From Patescibacteria group bacterium UBA1400 (GTDB lineage Bacteria; Patescibacteriota; Microgenomatia; UBA1400): DNA of 19,956 bases. The stretch covers positions 1-19,956 of the forward strand of contig DBQG01000037.1 of assembly GCA_002305125.1 (NCBI GenBank), in the 5' to 3' direction. Each line of letters opens with the position of its first letter. The first letter of the stretch is position 1. This document shows, piece by piece, positions 1 through 8,500 of this stretch. Below the pieces are notes generated by a model, which did not search any database, had not been told where the DNA came from, and worked only from the letters and a program-made list of their open reading frames with translations. The translations under genes and the position numbers were made by a program.

Positions 1-878
1 TTAGAACCAGGGTTTGGCAGGCTGACTACTACTTTAAAAAAAGTCTTGATGCCACTCAGGCAAACCAAGGGATTAACACCTATAATCTCCAGATTAAAGC
101 CATAAGCCTTAATCCGTATGCTGAAAAGTATCATTTGACTTATGCCCAAACTAATTTTGCCTTAGCCAATAGCCTAGCTAGTCAAAAAGATCTTAATGAC
201 CAGGATAGGGAAAATGTCAGCAAGCTTATCTCTCAAAGTATCAGAGAGGCTAAGTTAACCATTAACTTAAATCCCCTAACAAGTTCTTACTGGGCCAGTT
301 TAGCTGATCTTTACCGCAACATTATGCCTGTTGCTCAGGATGCTCAAAACTGGGCTGTTTCCTCTTATCAACAAGCTGTAGCTCTTGATCCCACCAATCC
401 TCTTTTAAGAATTGATTTTGGCGGTTTATACTACTCTTTAAAAGCTTATGACCAGGCTATCGAGCAGTTTAAGCTGGCTGTTAATTTAAAGCCTGATTAT
501 GCCAATGGTTACTACAACCTGTCTGCTGCTTATAAACAAAAAGAAGATTATCTGCAAGCCTACCTTAATCTGCAGGCAGCTGTTAATTTGGTTCCGGCTG
601 ACAGTCCTGATAAGGCTCAAGCTGTTTTAGAACTGGAAGAGTTAAAGGAAAAACTACCTAAAGATCAGTTGCAAGCCCAGCCACCAACAAAAGGACTGCA
701 AGAAGACCAGCTGACGACTCCACCTCAAACGCCTCCTTCTCCCAAACCGGGTTTTAGCAATATCACTTTACCTGAAGAAGCAGCTCCACCAGAATCCCAG
801 CTAACCCAACCGGAAACTTTACCGGAAACATCGCCTGAAGGACAACCGGCCACTTCATCTGCCCAGCCTCAACCCTAA
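1..878 (+). CDS. TPR-repeat protein, C-terminal part (5' end outside window)
   Basis: The frame is open from base 3 with no stop, so this is the 3' end (291 residues) of a longer gene; a TTG at 135 is an internal codon, not a convincing start. Three tetratricopeptide helix pairs lie at about residues 95-132, 133-166 and 167-200, with typical signatures such as YDQAIEQFKLAVNLKPDYA. The last 80 or so residues are a low-complexity tail rich in Pro, Gln, Thr and Glu. In related bacteria a segment like the first residues (ADYYFKKSLDA, then YNLQIKAISLNP) follows a multi-spanning O-antigen-ligase/polymerase domain. A Wzy/WaaL-like membrane domain upstream is therefore a reasonable inference, but it cannot be seen here. 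TPRs mediate protein-protein contacts, probably outside the membrane. The gene converges on the zinc-ribbon gene, with only 2 bp between stop codons. Confidence 0.85.
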   Translation, partial: RTRVWQADYYFKKSLDATQANQGINTYNLQIKAISLNPYAEKYHLTYAQTNFALANSLASQKDLNDQDRENVSKLISQSIREAKLTINLNPLTSSYWASLADLYRNIMPVAQDAQNWAVSSYQQAVALDPTNPLLRIDFGGLYYSLKAYDQAIEQFKLAVNLKPDYANGYYNLSAAYKQKEDYLQAYLNLQAAVNLVPADSPDKAQAVLELEELKEKLPKDQLQAQPPTKGLQEDQLTTPPQTPPSPKPGFSNITLPEEAAPPESQLTQPETLPETSPEGQPATSSAQPQP

Positions 879-880
879 AA

Positions 881-1081
881 TCAGCTGTCTTTTTTGTCTT
901 TTTTCTGAGGAGTTTTAAGCTGACCGCGAAATTTATCCTTTTTAGCAGCTGCCACTGCACTGCGGCACAACCAACATCTTAACGGAGGTTTTAAACCCTG
1001 TTGAATATAATACTCCTGTTCATCTTCTGTCCAGGCAAACTCCTGACCACACTGAATACAAATAAAAACTTTATCAGTCAT
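881..1081 (-). CDS. Small zinc-ribbon protein (66 aa)
   Basis: This short protein has two CxxC knuckles, C8-x2-C11 (CIQC) and C36-x2-C39 (CWLC), 24 residues apart. That fits a single four-Cys zinc ribbon. Between them is an acidic, aromatic stretch (FAWTEDEQEYYIQQG). The last 20 residues are Lys-rich and probably disordered. The layout matches the zf-trcl 'probable zinc-ribbon' family of small bacterial proteins, whose function is unknown; binding to nucleic acid or ribosome is only a guess. The ATG is well supported by an AGGAGGG ribosome binding site about 5 nt upstream. It lies just downstream of the tRNA-Ala gene on the same strand and may share its transcript. Its end is tail-to-tail with the TPR gene. 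Confidence 0.85.
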   Translation of the reverse strand: MTDKVFICIQCGQEFAWTEDEQEYYIQQGLKPPLRCWLCRSAVAAAKKDKFRGQLKTPQKKDKKDS

Positions 1082-1102
1082 CCAAGCCCTCCTTTTTTAA
1101 TG

Positions 1103-1174
1103 TGGACCGTGGCGGAGTTGAACCGCCATCTTACCCATGCGAAGGGTGTGCTCTACCGCTTAAGCTAACGGCCC
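1103..1174 (-). tRNA. tRNA-Ala (anticodon CGC)
   Basis: The minus strand folds into a complete 72-nt cloverleaf. The 7-bp acceptor stem (GGGCCGT with ACGGTCC) carries the G3-U70 wobble pair that identifies alanine tRNAs. The D arm is GCTT/GAGC with GG in the loop. The anticodon loop is TTCGCAT, so the anticodon is CGC. The T arm is GGCGG/CCGCC with loop TTCAACT, and the discriminator base is A73. The first anticodon-stem pair (C27-A43) is mismatched and the variable loop has 4 nt. The 3' CCA is not encoded and would be added after transcription. By standard wobble rules this tRNA reads mainly GCG, a rare codon in this AT-rich genome. Confidence 0.95.
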
Positions 1175-1255
1175 GTTTATAAAAATTATACCTTATCAAG
1201 GAAAATTTAAAAAGGAATTAAAAAAAGATCCTAAAAGAAAAAACAAGTCAGCAGG

Positions 1256-2350
1256 TTACTGCAAATAACCCATCGGGTTTTGCAACACCCCATTTTTTCT
1301 GATTTCAAAATGAAGGTGGGTTCCGGTACACCTGCCGGTACAACCCATTCGTCCCACCGCCTGACCCTTGGCAATAGTCTGACCCTGAGTCACATAAATA
1401 TCAGTCATATGAGCATAAAGGGTCACAAAACCATTGCCATGATCTATTAAAACATGATGTCCATAAGCAAACTTCTGCCTTAAAACCGTTACCACCGTAC
1501 CGGAATCAGCGGCCAAAATATCGGGAGAGGCAGGATTGGCAATATCAATGGCCGTATGATACCAAGTGCTGTACTGGCTTATATAACCTGAAGCTGGCCA
1601 AACAAAGCTGCCTGTAGCAGAAACATTGCCAGCAGAAATTGTCTGTCTTTTTTGGGCAATATATTCTGGGGCAGCCTGTTCTTCAGGCATAACTCCCTCA
1701 GGTACAACCACCAATTGACCGGCAGTCAGTTCAAAAGTCTCATCATTAGCAAAACTGTTAAAAGGCCAGTTAACCAGGTTTTGAGCCTCCACCGAGTACT
1801 TTTTGGCAATCGAGTTGATTGTCTCCCCTCTTTTTACCTTATGAACTACCCCGGTAACAGGAGGAATTTCCAGCTTTTGGCCGGGCTTGATAATATCATC
1901 ATCCTCAAGATCGTTTTGCCATAAAATGGTATCCTCAGATACTCCAAACTTAATAGCAATGGAACTTATCGTCTCTCCCTGCTTAACCGTATAAGAGACC
2001 ACCGAGTCTCTGGGCTTAACTGAAACTTGGGTAGTAGTGGAATCCTCCAGAGAAGTAGAACCAAGTACCTGGGCAATCGAAAAAGTCTGGCCCAAATCAT
2101 CCTGGCTTAAAACACTCTTAATCACCGGTGCCAACATTAGGCCGATTAAAAACAAACCGCTCATGGAAGTATGCAAAAAAGGCCTGATATACTTACCTCT
2201 TTTAGCTACCAGTCCGTCGACCAACACGCTTTTAACATCTTCAAAGTGTAAAAAGCCCTGATAAAAACGGTGCCGAAAATAGCCTTTTAAAAAGATTAAG
2301 TAATCTTTAAGGTTATACCAAAACTCTTTTAGGTTAGTAAAAAAGCCCAT
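1256..2350 (-). CDS. LysM-M23 murein endopeptidase, membrane anchored
   Basis: This 364-aa protein has a cytoplasmic N-terminus of about 60 residues, one hydrophobic segment (about 63-81), two LysM peptidoglycan-binding domains (about 119-162 and 169-216) and a C-terminal LytM/M23 metallopeptidase domain (about 245-360). Zinc-ligand motifs are intact: H265-x3-D269 (YHTAIDI) and H345-x-H347 (THLHFE), with a further conserved His at 313 (YAHM). M23 enzymes cut peptide cross-bridges in murein, or act as degraded scaffolds when ligands are lost; here all ligands are present, so activity is expected at the outer face of the membrane. The gene starts 10 bp after the rho stop on the same strand, with only a weak AAGG-type site, so it is probably co-transcribed with rho. 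The unusually long region before the membrane segment suggests an uncleaved anchor rather than a signal peptide. Confidence 0.93.
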   Translation of the reverse strand: MGFFTNLKEFWYNLKDYLIFLKGYFRHRFYQGFLHFEDVKSVLVDGLVAKRGKYIRPFLHTSMSGLFLIGLMLAPVIKSVLSQDDLGQTFSIAQVLGSTSLEDSTTTQVSVKPRDSVVSYTVKQGETISSIAIKFGVSEDTILWQNDLEDDDIIKPGQKLEIPPVTGVVHKVKRGETINSIAKKYSVEAQNLVNWPFNSFANDETFELTAGQLVVVPEGVMPEEQAAPEYIAQKRQTISAGNVSATGSFVWPASGYISQYSTWYHTAIDIANPASPDILAADSGTVVTVLRQKFAYGHHVLIDHGNGFVTLYAHMTDIYVTQGQTIAKGQAVGRMGCTGRCTGTHLHFEIRKNGVLQNPMGYLQ

Positions 2351-2360
2351 TTAGTTTAGT

Positions 2361-3713
2361 TTAGCCTTTTTTAAGTGTTTCTAAAAAATCTTTGTTAGAT
2401 TTGGTTTTACCAAGTCTTTCTAAAACAAGCTGGGTTCTTTCATCTTTACCTAAAACGTCAAGCATTCTTCTTAAAGTAATGATCTTTTCATAGTCTTTAG
2501 GATCAAACAACAACTCTTCTTTTCTGGTGCCTGACTTTAAAATATTAATGGCCGGAAAGATCCTTCTTTCCTCCAGAGCTCTATCCAAATGTAACTCCAT
2601 ATTACCAGTACCCTTAAACTCTTCATAAATAAGATCATCCATCTTACTGCCTGTTTCAATTAAAGAAGTACCGATAATGGTTAAAGAACCGCCTTCTTCA
2701 AAATTCCTGGCCGCTCCGAAAAACTTCTTGGGCGGATGCAAGGCCACCGGATCAAAACCTCCTGTTAAAGTCCTGCCTGAAGTAGGAATGGACAGGTTGT
2801 AGGCCCGGGCCAGTCTGGTAATAGAGTCAAGCAGGATCACCACATCATTGCCCATCTCCACCAGTCTTTTGGCTCTCTCAAGAGCAATCTCAGCTGCCTT
2901 GGTTTGCCTATCAGGAACCTCATCAAAGTTTGAAGCCACTACTTCACCTTTAATACTTCTTCTGATATCAGTTACCTCTTCCGGACGCTCACCAACCAAA
3001 ACTGCCATTAGATAAACCTTGGGAAAGTTAACACTAATCCCATTGGCAATCTGCTTTAAAATAGTTGTTTTACCTGCTTTAGGAGGTGAAACCACCAAAC
3101 CTCTTTGTCCTTTACCAATAGGAGCGACAAAGTCAATTAAGCGCGTAGCCAAAGGTGTTTCCCCTGTTTCCAGGGTTAATCTTTCTTCAGGATAAATAGG
3201 AGTCAGACTGTCAAAATAAGGGCGTCTGTCCAGTTCAGCCACCGGCACCCCATTAACCTTTTCTATCTTTAAAAGACCCCAATAGCGTTCATTTTCCTTA
3301 GGACGCCTGGCCGGACCAGATACCATATCCCCCGGCCTCAAGGCAAACCGTCTTATCTGGGAAGAAGAGATATAAACATCATTGTTAGAAGGCATAAACT
3401 CGGGCCGCAAGACTCCATGGCCACTGGGTTCCAGATCAAGCACACCTTCTACTTTTTCTGTCGGCACACCGGCATCAGGAATAACCCGGTTATCAACCAT
3501 GCCGGTAAAAGATTTTTTGACCGGTTTGCCTTCCTGAACTTGACTGGAAGAATCAGGAGTAGAATCAGAAGTGTCTTTTACCTTTACTTCTTCTACTTTT
3601 TCCTTCTCCTTGCTTTTTTCTTCCGGCTGTTTCACGTCGTCCTGTTTATTAATAAGTTCATCAACACTAACTTCAGAAGCTTTAGAAGTCTTCTCATCTT
3701 TTTTTGTAGGCAT
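2361..3713 (-). CDS. rho: Transcription termination factor Rho
   Basis: This is a hexameric RNA-dependent ATPase/helicase that terminates transcription. Residues 1-75 are a Lys/Glu/Ser-rich, probably disordered extension in place of the usual N-terminal helices. The cold-shock-like RNA-binding domain spans about 85-160. The ATPase core follows, with Walker A PPKAGKTT (210-217), the GERPEEVTDIRR segment (241-252), the Walker B/switch region VVILLDSITRLARAYN (291-306) and the R-loop-like KGTGNMELHLDR (367-378). The length (450 aa) is normal for a Rho with an extension. The ATG is fixed by an AGGAGG site with a 7-nt spacer (3721-3726). A near-consensus minus-strand promoter lies about 180 nt upstream, giving a long leader; rho is commonly autoregulated through its leader, but that is inference here. 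The M23 gene follows after 10 bp. Confidence 0.98.
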   Translation of the reverse strand: MPTKKDEKTSKASEVSVDELINKQDDVKQPEEKSKEKEKVEEVKVKDTSDSTPDSSSQVQEGKPVKKSFTGMVDNRVIPDAGVPTEKVEGVLDLEPSGHGVLRPEFMPSNNDVYISSSQIRRFALRPGDMVSGPARRPKENERYWGLLKIEKVNGVPVAELDRRPYFDSLTPIYPEERLTLETGETPLATRLIDFVAPIGKGQRGLVVSPPKAGKTTILKQIANGISVNFPKVYLMAVLVGERPEEVTDIRRSIKGEVVASNFDEVPDRQTKAAEIALERAKRLVEMGNDVVILLDSITRLARAYNLSIPTSGRTLTGGFDPVALHPPKKFFGAARNFEEGGSLTIIGTSLIETGSKMDDLIYEEFKGTGNMELHLDRALEERRIFPAINILKSGTRKEELLFDPKDYEKIITLRRMLDVLGKDERTQLVLERLGKTKSNKDFLETLKKG

Positions 3714-3892
3714 AAATATATCCTCCTTTTACAAAAACCAATGCCTATTTAATTGGTCTTGCGCAAAAAACTTTTTTTATAATGCAAACAAGTCTGAAAA
3801 ATTAAACAGTGAAGTTTAATCATTTTAAAATTTAAAAACCATTCTCTTAAAATATAATAATAAGGGGAATTACAAATTTTCTTCTAACCTAG

Positions 3893-3921
3893 ATTCAAAC
3901 ATTCTGAAAAACGTTTGTCAA
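3893..3921 (-). promoter_or_regulatory. Promoter for rho
   Basis: On the minus strand, TTGACA (3916-3921, perfect -35) is followed by exactly 17 nt and TTGAAT (3893-3898, four of six -10 matches). A TG one base before the -10 box makes it an extended -10. The predicted start is near 3886, which leaves a leader of roughly 170 nt before the rho ATG. Confidence 0.6.
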
Positions 3922-3955
3922 GAACTAAAACAAAAAAACAGCGGCTTTTAATTTC

Positions 3956-4024
3956 TTAAGCGGGAGGTGAAATGCCTGCCCTACCTTTCACCCCCCTCTT
4001 AAAAGATTAAAGTTTTTAATCTTT
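3956..4024. repeat. Two adjacent strong hairpins
   Basis: Hairpin 1 pairs 3956-3972 with 3986-4002: TTAAG with CTTAA, a mismatch, then GGGAGGTGAAA with TTTCACCCCCC (one mismatch), around a 13-nt loop. Hairpin 2 follows at once: AAAAGATTAAA (4001-4011) with TTTAATCTTTT, an 11-bp perfect stem with a 3-nt loop. The few shared bases mean the two outer edges compete. The second could act as a weak AT-rich terminator in either direction. The GC-rich first stem stands out from its surroundings. It could also be a REP-like palindrome or a leader structure. Confidence 0.6.
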
Positions 4025-4078
4025 TCCTGCTTGACTCCTCATCTTCTATATCAAAATATTGCTAAAGCTATAGGTTTC

Positions 4079-4107
4079 TTGACAAACCAAAAATTTTGTG
4101 CTTTGAT
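4079..4107 (+). promoter_or_regulatory. Promoter for candidate small RNA
   Basis: TTGACA (4079-4084) is a perfect -35 box. A 17-nt spacer ends in TGC, giving an extended -10 arrangement, and TTTGAT (4102-4107) matches four of six -10 positions. The predicted start is about 4114. It has the same architecture as the rho and DUF11-protein promoters in this window. It points away from rho, and no plus-strand protein gene lies downstream, so an RNA product is the simplest reading. Confidence 0.55.
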
Positions 4108-4113
4108 GTTATT

Positions 4114-4220
4114 TAGAACTTAAAAATTTAATTTTAAGTTTTATTTAAAAGAGCATTGCTATTCGTGTTAATACTAACCTTTGGTTAGAGGAAAAGCAGC
4201 GATAGTAATGCTCTTTTTTT
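4114..4220 (+). ncRNA. Candidate small RNA, about 105 nt
   Basis: The transcript expected from the promoter just upstream would hold two structured parts. The first is a 9-bp AT hairpin (AACTTAAAA with TTTTAAGTT). The second is a long hairpin whose 14-bp base, AAGAGCATTGCTAT (4149-4162) with ATAGTAATGCTCTT (4202-4215), has one G-U pair. That base extends through bulges to an apical CTAACC-TTT-GGTTAG stem, and seven T's follow. The promoter and intrinsic terminator are about 105 nt apart with no reading frame between them. I do not recognise the family. The AAGCAGC segment on the 3' side recalls SRP RNA, but the GGAA tetraloop core is absent. It could instead be only a terminator for minus-strand transcription from the glycan operon. 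Confidence 0.45.
4149..4220 (+). terminator. Intrinsic terminator with long stem
   Basis: The stem pairs 4149-4162 with 4202-4215 (14 bp, one G-U) and is followed on the plus strand by seven T's (4214-4220). The minus strand has a weaker TTTTAAATAAAA tail, so it may also stop readthrough from the GH3 gene. The stem interior is itself structured, which is unusual for a simple terminator. Confidence 0.65.
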
Positions 4221-4417
4221 ATTGTCTTTTCAGACAATTTAACCTAATTTATCATAAAATCAGTTTAATGTCAATCCTATAGCATAAAATACAGGAAAAT
4301 AGGCATAACCTATAAAAAATACTACTATACATTCTCCCCTGTTAAATACCCTTTTTAAACAAAAATTAAGCCAATGTGGAAAACTGTATAAAAGTAAGTT
4401 AATAAGTAAAAGAGGTT

Positions 4418-5572
4418 TTAGTTAGTAACCATCAGTTTTAAAATTCTCAACAAAGATTCATCCAATCTCTTTTCCGTTATCTCCCCTTTTTTGACTGCCT
4501 CTAAAATAGATTTATAGGCCTTTACTTGAGCTTCTGAGTCAGCAGAAATAATCATTAAATCGGTGCCTGCCAAAAAAGACTGTTTAACCGCAAACTCTAT
4601 GCTATATTTATTACTAATAGCTTTCATGTTCAAATCATCAGCTACAACTACACCATTAAAACCTAAATCTCGTCTTAGAATTGATCTTATGAAGTTTTCA
4701 GACAGGGAAGAAGGAAAACTGGCATCAATTTGGGAGTATAAAAGGTGGGTAACCATCAAAGCTTTTAACTCCCCGGCTTCAATCGCTTTTTTAAAAGGTA
4801 AAAGGTCTCTTATAAGTTCTGAGCTGTTAATATCTAAAACCGGCAGTTGCAGATGAGGGTCAACTTTTACTCTTCCCAACCCTCCGGGAAAATGTTTAAC
4901 TACAGCCAAAACTCCCTGGCCCTGATAACCCTCAACCATCCTTTGACCCAGTAAAAACACCTGCTGTTCGTTGCCCGGAAAAACTCTCTTAAGACTCATC
5001 ATATAGCTGTCATCCTCTCTTACCACTTCCAAACAGGGCGAAAAATTAACATTAAAGCCTAGATTTGCCAGTAACTTTCCTCTTTTAGAAGCCAGGAAAA
5101 AAGCCTGGTCAGGATCATTAATCTGACTTTGAGGAGTGTTGTCCATGCCGCTGAAGGTAATTCTGGAAACCTGTCCCCCCTCCTGATCTACTGTAATTAA
5201 ACCAGGAAAGCCTGAAACAGTAGCCAAATCAGCTAAAGAAGCGTTTAAAGACATTATCTGTTCCAGCCTTTCAATATTTTTACCAAGCAGTAAAAAGTTA
5301 ACAAAGTTGTGTTGTTTAAAAAAGGCCAAGCTCTCAGAAGAAACCTCAACTCCTTCAAAGCCAATAATAAACAACCGACCCACTTTCTCTTCTAAGCTTA
5401 AATTTTTAAGCTGAGCCGTATAAACCTCGGGTTTAAACTCAACCTTAAAATCCTGTTTATCAATAGAGGGAGGTTGAAGTTTTAAAAAGTAAATAACTTC
5501 AAATAAAATAAGACCAAACAAAAGTCCATAAAAAAACCAGTGAATAACTTTAGCTATTTTTTTCGTGTTCAC
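4418..5572 (-). CDS. nagZ: Glycoside hydrolase family 3 (NagZ-like beta-N-acetylhexosaminidase)
   Basis: This 384-aa protein has one N-terminal membrane segment (about 12-30) followed by a GH3 barrel. Recognisable motifs are VDQEGGQVSR (128-137, substrate binding), KHFPG (226-230), the general acid/base pair in D238-P-H240, and VVVADDLNMKAIS (308-320), whose first Asp (D312) matches the nucleophile. NagZ enzymes release N-acetylglucosamine from murein fragments or other beta-GlcNAc glycans. Here the anchor puts the enzyme outside the membrane, unlike cytosolic NagZ of Gram-negatives. The usual KHFPGHG...DSH loop reads KHFPGGLG...DPH: the first loop His is lost and Ser is Pro, but the Asp/His dyad stays. 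It begins with GTG inside the upstream gene (23-bp overlap) without a clear ribosome binding site, so translation is probably coupled. It is the last gene of the glycan operon. Confidence 0.88.
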   Translation of the reverse strand: MNTKKIAKVIHWFFYGLLFGLILFEVIYFLKLQPPSIDKQDFKVEFKPEVYTAQLKNLSLEEKVGRLFIIGFEGVEVSSESLAFFKQHNFVNFLLLGKNIERLEQIMSLNASLADLATVSGFPGLITVDQEGGQVSRITFSGMDNTPQSQINDPDQAFFLASKRGKLLANLGFNVNFSPCLEVVREDDSYMMSLKRVFPGNEQQVFLLGQRMVEGYQGQGVLAVVKHFPGGLGRVKVDPHLQLPVLDINSSELIRDLLPFKKAIEAGELKALMVTHLLYSQIDASFPSSLSENFIRSILRRDLGFNGVVVADDLNMKAISNKYSIEFAVKQSFLAGTDLMIISADSEAQVKAYKSILEAVKKGEITEKRLDESLLRILKLMVTN

Positions 5573-8500
5573 GTCTAAATCTTATTAAAACACAAGGAAG
5601 ACAAAGAAACAAAAAAATAAATCCAAGATACTCCAGTAGTTGGGGCCAGAAAAAAAGATACACTTCGCCCGCTTTATTCAACTGCCAGCCGTTTTGCCAG
5701 TTATTAACTAAAACATGATCCAGCTTTCTGCCAATAAACGGCTTGTCCTCCCAGGCTATCCAGCCGGGATGATAAGCTTGAGATAACACTAAAGTTAAGG
5801 GTAATCCAGAAAAAGCAGTATCATTGACTGCTATTTTATAAAAGCTTGTGTTGGAATGGTCAACAAAAAAATCATCCTTTTTCAGTGAAGAATAAAAATC
5901 TCTTCCCACTTGATTGTTAACAACCTTGAGTTCTTTTAAAAATTGATACGGAATCGGATAGACTTTAATGGCTCCCAAATCATTAACTGTTTTTTGTCCT
6001 GCCAAAGAAAGATTGTTAAAATTAAGTGTATAACCAGCTCCATACTCTTCCATAGGCGGAATAATAAAGTAAGAGGCAGTTAAGTTTGATTGTTTGGGTA
6101 AATACGTTTCTATAACTGCCTTTTTTGATGTCTGATTGGTAATATAGAATAAAAGTGGCTGGCCGCTGATATTCCTATTCTCTACCTTAATAAGGTATCC
6201 TATTTTTTGGGATAGATAAAAAAGATCTATTGCCAAACAGTTGCTTGAATCCTGAGAAGTAAAGCGCACCACTTTACCCTCATCTTCTTTGATTACTTCC
6301 TTTTTAATTAAACCTTCTCTAAATGCATCACAGTTTTTGGCTTCAGCATTAAAGAAATTTTTATCCTCCGAAGAATCATAACTAAAAAATCCTTTTTGTT
6401 TATTAATACTTACTTCAAAGGCTGTTTGTCCTTCTTTTGTAAGCATAATGTTTTTACCGCTTTTACTGGCTGTTTTATCCGCCAAAGAAAAAGTCAAATT
6501 ATTGTTTATATAAACTCCCGGAACTTTTATTTCCTCCTTTAACTCTGGTGTCCAAAAGATAATTTCTTCTTCTCTTAAAGCAGGAATAATAAACCTACTG
6601 TTTGGGAAAACAGGTAGTTTGTTTTGAAAAATCAAAGAGTTGAACCCCTCTTTAATGGAAAATTCTAGCTCTTCCTGCTTTCTTCCAGTGAAAAGAGAGT
6701 AAAAAGGATAATAAGCTGACAGGTTTTGATTGTCAGAAATGTAATGACCATAATCCAGAAAACCAAGATCCCAATCATTCCAACTATATACCGGTCCAAT
6801 CTTCTCCATATTATTTACTAGAAAAATAAAGTCTTTAACAGGAGTATTTAGTTCAACTCTATAAACCTTAACCTGACCAAACTCTTTTTCTAATTTAATT
6901 TTCTCGGATCTTGTAAATAAATTCTTAATGTTTTCATAATTCAAAGCTTTATAATTTGCCTGTCCCCGGATATTCTCATCAAGTAATAACCAGGAGATCT
7001 GATATTTTTCTAAAACCGCTTCCAAGAGTTCTAAATTATCAGCATAAATTGCTTGGGATAATTCCCAGTAGTAGTTTTCCCCCTCTTTACTCCAAACATC
7101 AAAGGCTCTATCTAAAATAGGCTGATTCAGTCCATACCATAAAAATCCCGAGCCATGATAACCCCATTGATAATAAGACCAACCCCAAAAAGAAGATTGA
7201 GGCAAGTTGGCAATTCTGGCATATGGATCTTGACTGGCAAAAAAAGAAAAAACCTTTAAATAATCCTCAGGGATTACTAGCTTTAAGTTTTTATCAAATA
7301 GGTTACCAGAAAAAATCGGCAGAGTATAAATACTTAAAAGCACGCTAAGTATAAACACTACTAACCAGGAGAGGTATTTTTTCTTCTCTTTCCACAATGT
7401 TTCCTTTAAGCCAACTAGTCCCCAGGCAAAAAAAACAGCATAGGAGAAAATGGCCAAATTACCAAACTTAGTAAAAGGAGTACGAAACACCTGAGAAATT
7501 AAGGGCAATTCTCTTCTTAATAAATCATTAAGCCAAGAAAAAGGAATGGTATTATTGGCAATCATAGCAAAGGAAAAAAGAAATAGAAAAAGAAAGGGAA
7601 AAGTATATTCAAATCTTTTTTTAATGCTATACAAAACCCCTATTAAACTAATGGCAAAAAATGCATAACCCAACCCTAAGATAAAAAAATTATCTAAGTG
7701 CTCCCGCCAGCCAGCGACTAAAAAACCCGTTCTTTCTCCTCCCTCCACATAATCAAACCAAAAATTTCTTAAAATAGCCGTATTGCCCAGATCTCCAAAA
7801 TCTTTGTTTTTTAAAAATATTGCTTCTGTTTGCATAAAGTTGTTATGTGATTCCAAAGGATTTTTAATATTAGCTAAGGTAAAGTATAAAAACGGCAGCA
7901 ACCAGAAAGCATTCACCAGAAAAATAATCACCAAACTTCTAACAAAATTAGTCATAAGATTTTTTTGGCTGTTTTTAATTAAAAACCCCAAGAAGATAAA
8001 GCCTAGAGCCAAAAGATAAACAATAAAAATAGTAGGAACATATGATTGGGATATAGCCAGAAGATTAATGGTAATAAAGAAAATCAGGTTTTTTCGCGAA
8101 CTGTTTTTTAAATATTTTAAAAAGGCTAAAATTAGCCAGGGTAAAAACCCATAATGAGTAGTAAAGGCTTCAAAAGGAGTATAAAAAATTTGTACTGTAG
8201 CCAGATTTAAAAGATAAAATAGGGCCCCTAAAAAAGAAACTTGAGAATATTTTTTTTGCAAAAGAACTCTTAAGAGATAAAAAACTCCCAAGGGGCCCAA
8301 AAACAGCATTAAAAAAGTCCAAAAATAACGAAGTACATTTACTTTTAAAATAAAAGATAGTAAAAATAACAAAGTTTGTCTTAAAAAGTCAGACGCATGA
8401 CCCATTCCCCCAACTAGACCCAAACCCTGATATTCTTGCCAAGATGCAAATAAACTCCTTTTTATATTTAAAGAAAAATTAAATTCTGGGTGAAGATTGT

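Larger units (their letters stand above)
3714..4417. other. 704-bp gene-free stretch between rho and the GH3 gene
   Basis: No convincing protein gene lies here. From low to high coordinate it contains the rho leader and its promoter (3893-3921, minus strand), two adjacent strong hairpins (3956-4024), a near-consensus plus-strand promoter (4079-4107), and a candidate small RNA ending in a 14-bp stem plus seven T's (to 4220). A further perfect 7-bp hairpin sits at 4221-4238 (ATTGTCT/AGACAAT). From 4239 to 4417 I see only AT-rich sequence without clear signals. Open frames here are short, run opposite to rho's leader and lack codon bias. Confidence 0.7.

Noticed and set aside
3417..3819. Plus-strand frames overlapping the rho N-terminus
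   Set aside because: They are mirror translations of the Lys/Glu-rich rho extension (Phe/Leu/Ser-rich), with no ribosome binding site of their own.
4149..4215. SRP (4.5S) RNA suggested by an AAGCAGC segment in a long hairpin
   Set aside because: The diagnostic GGAA tetraloop with its flanking symmetric loop (CAGG opposite AGCAG) is absent. The apex is a CTAACC-TTT-GGTTAG stem instead.
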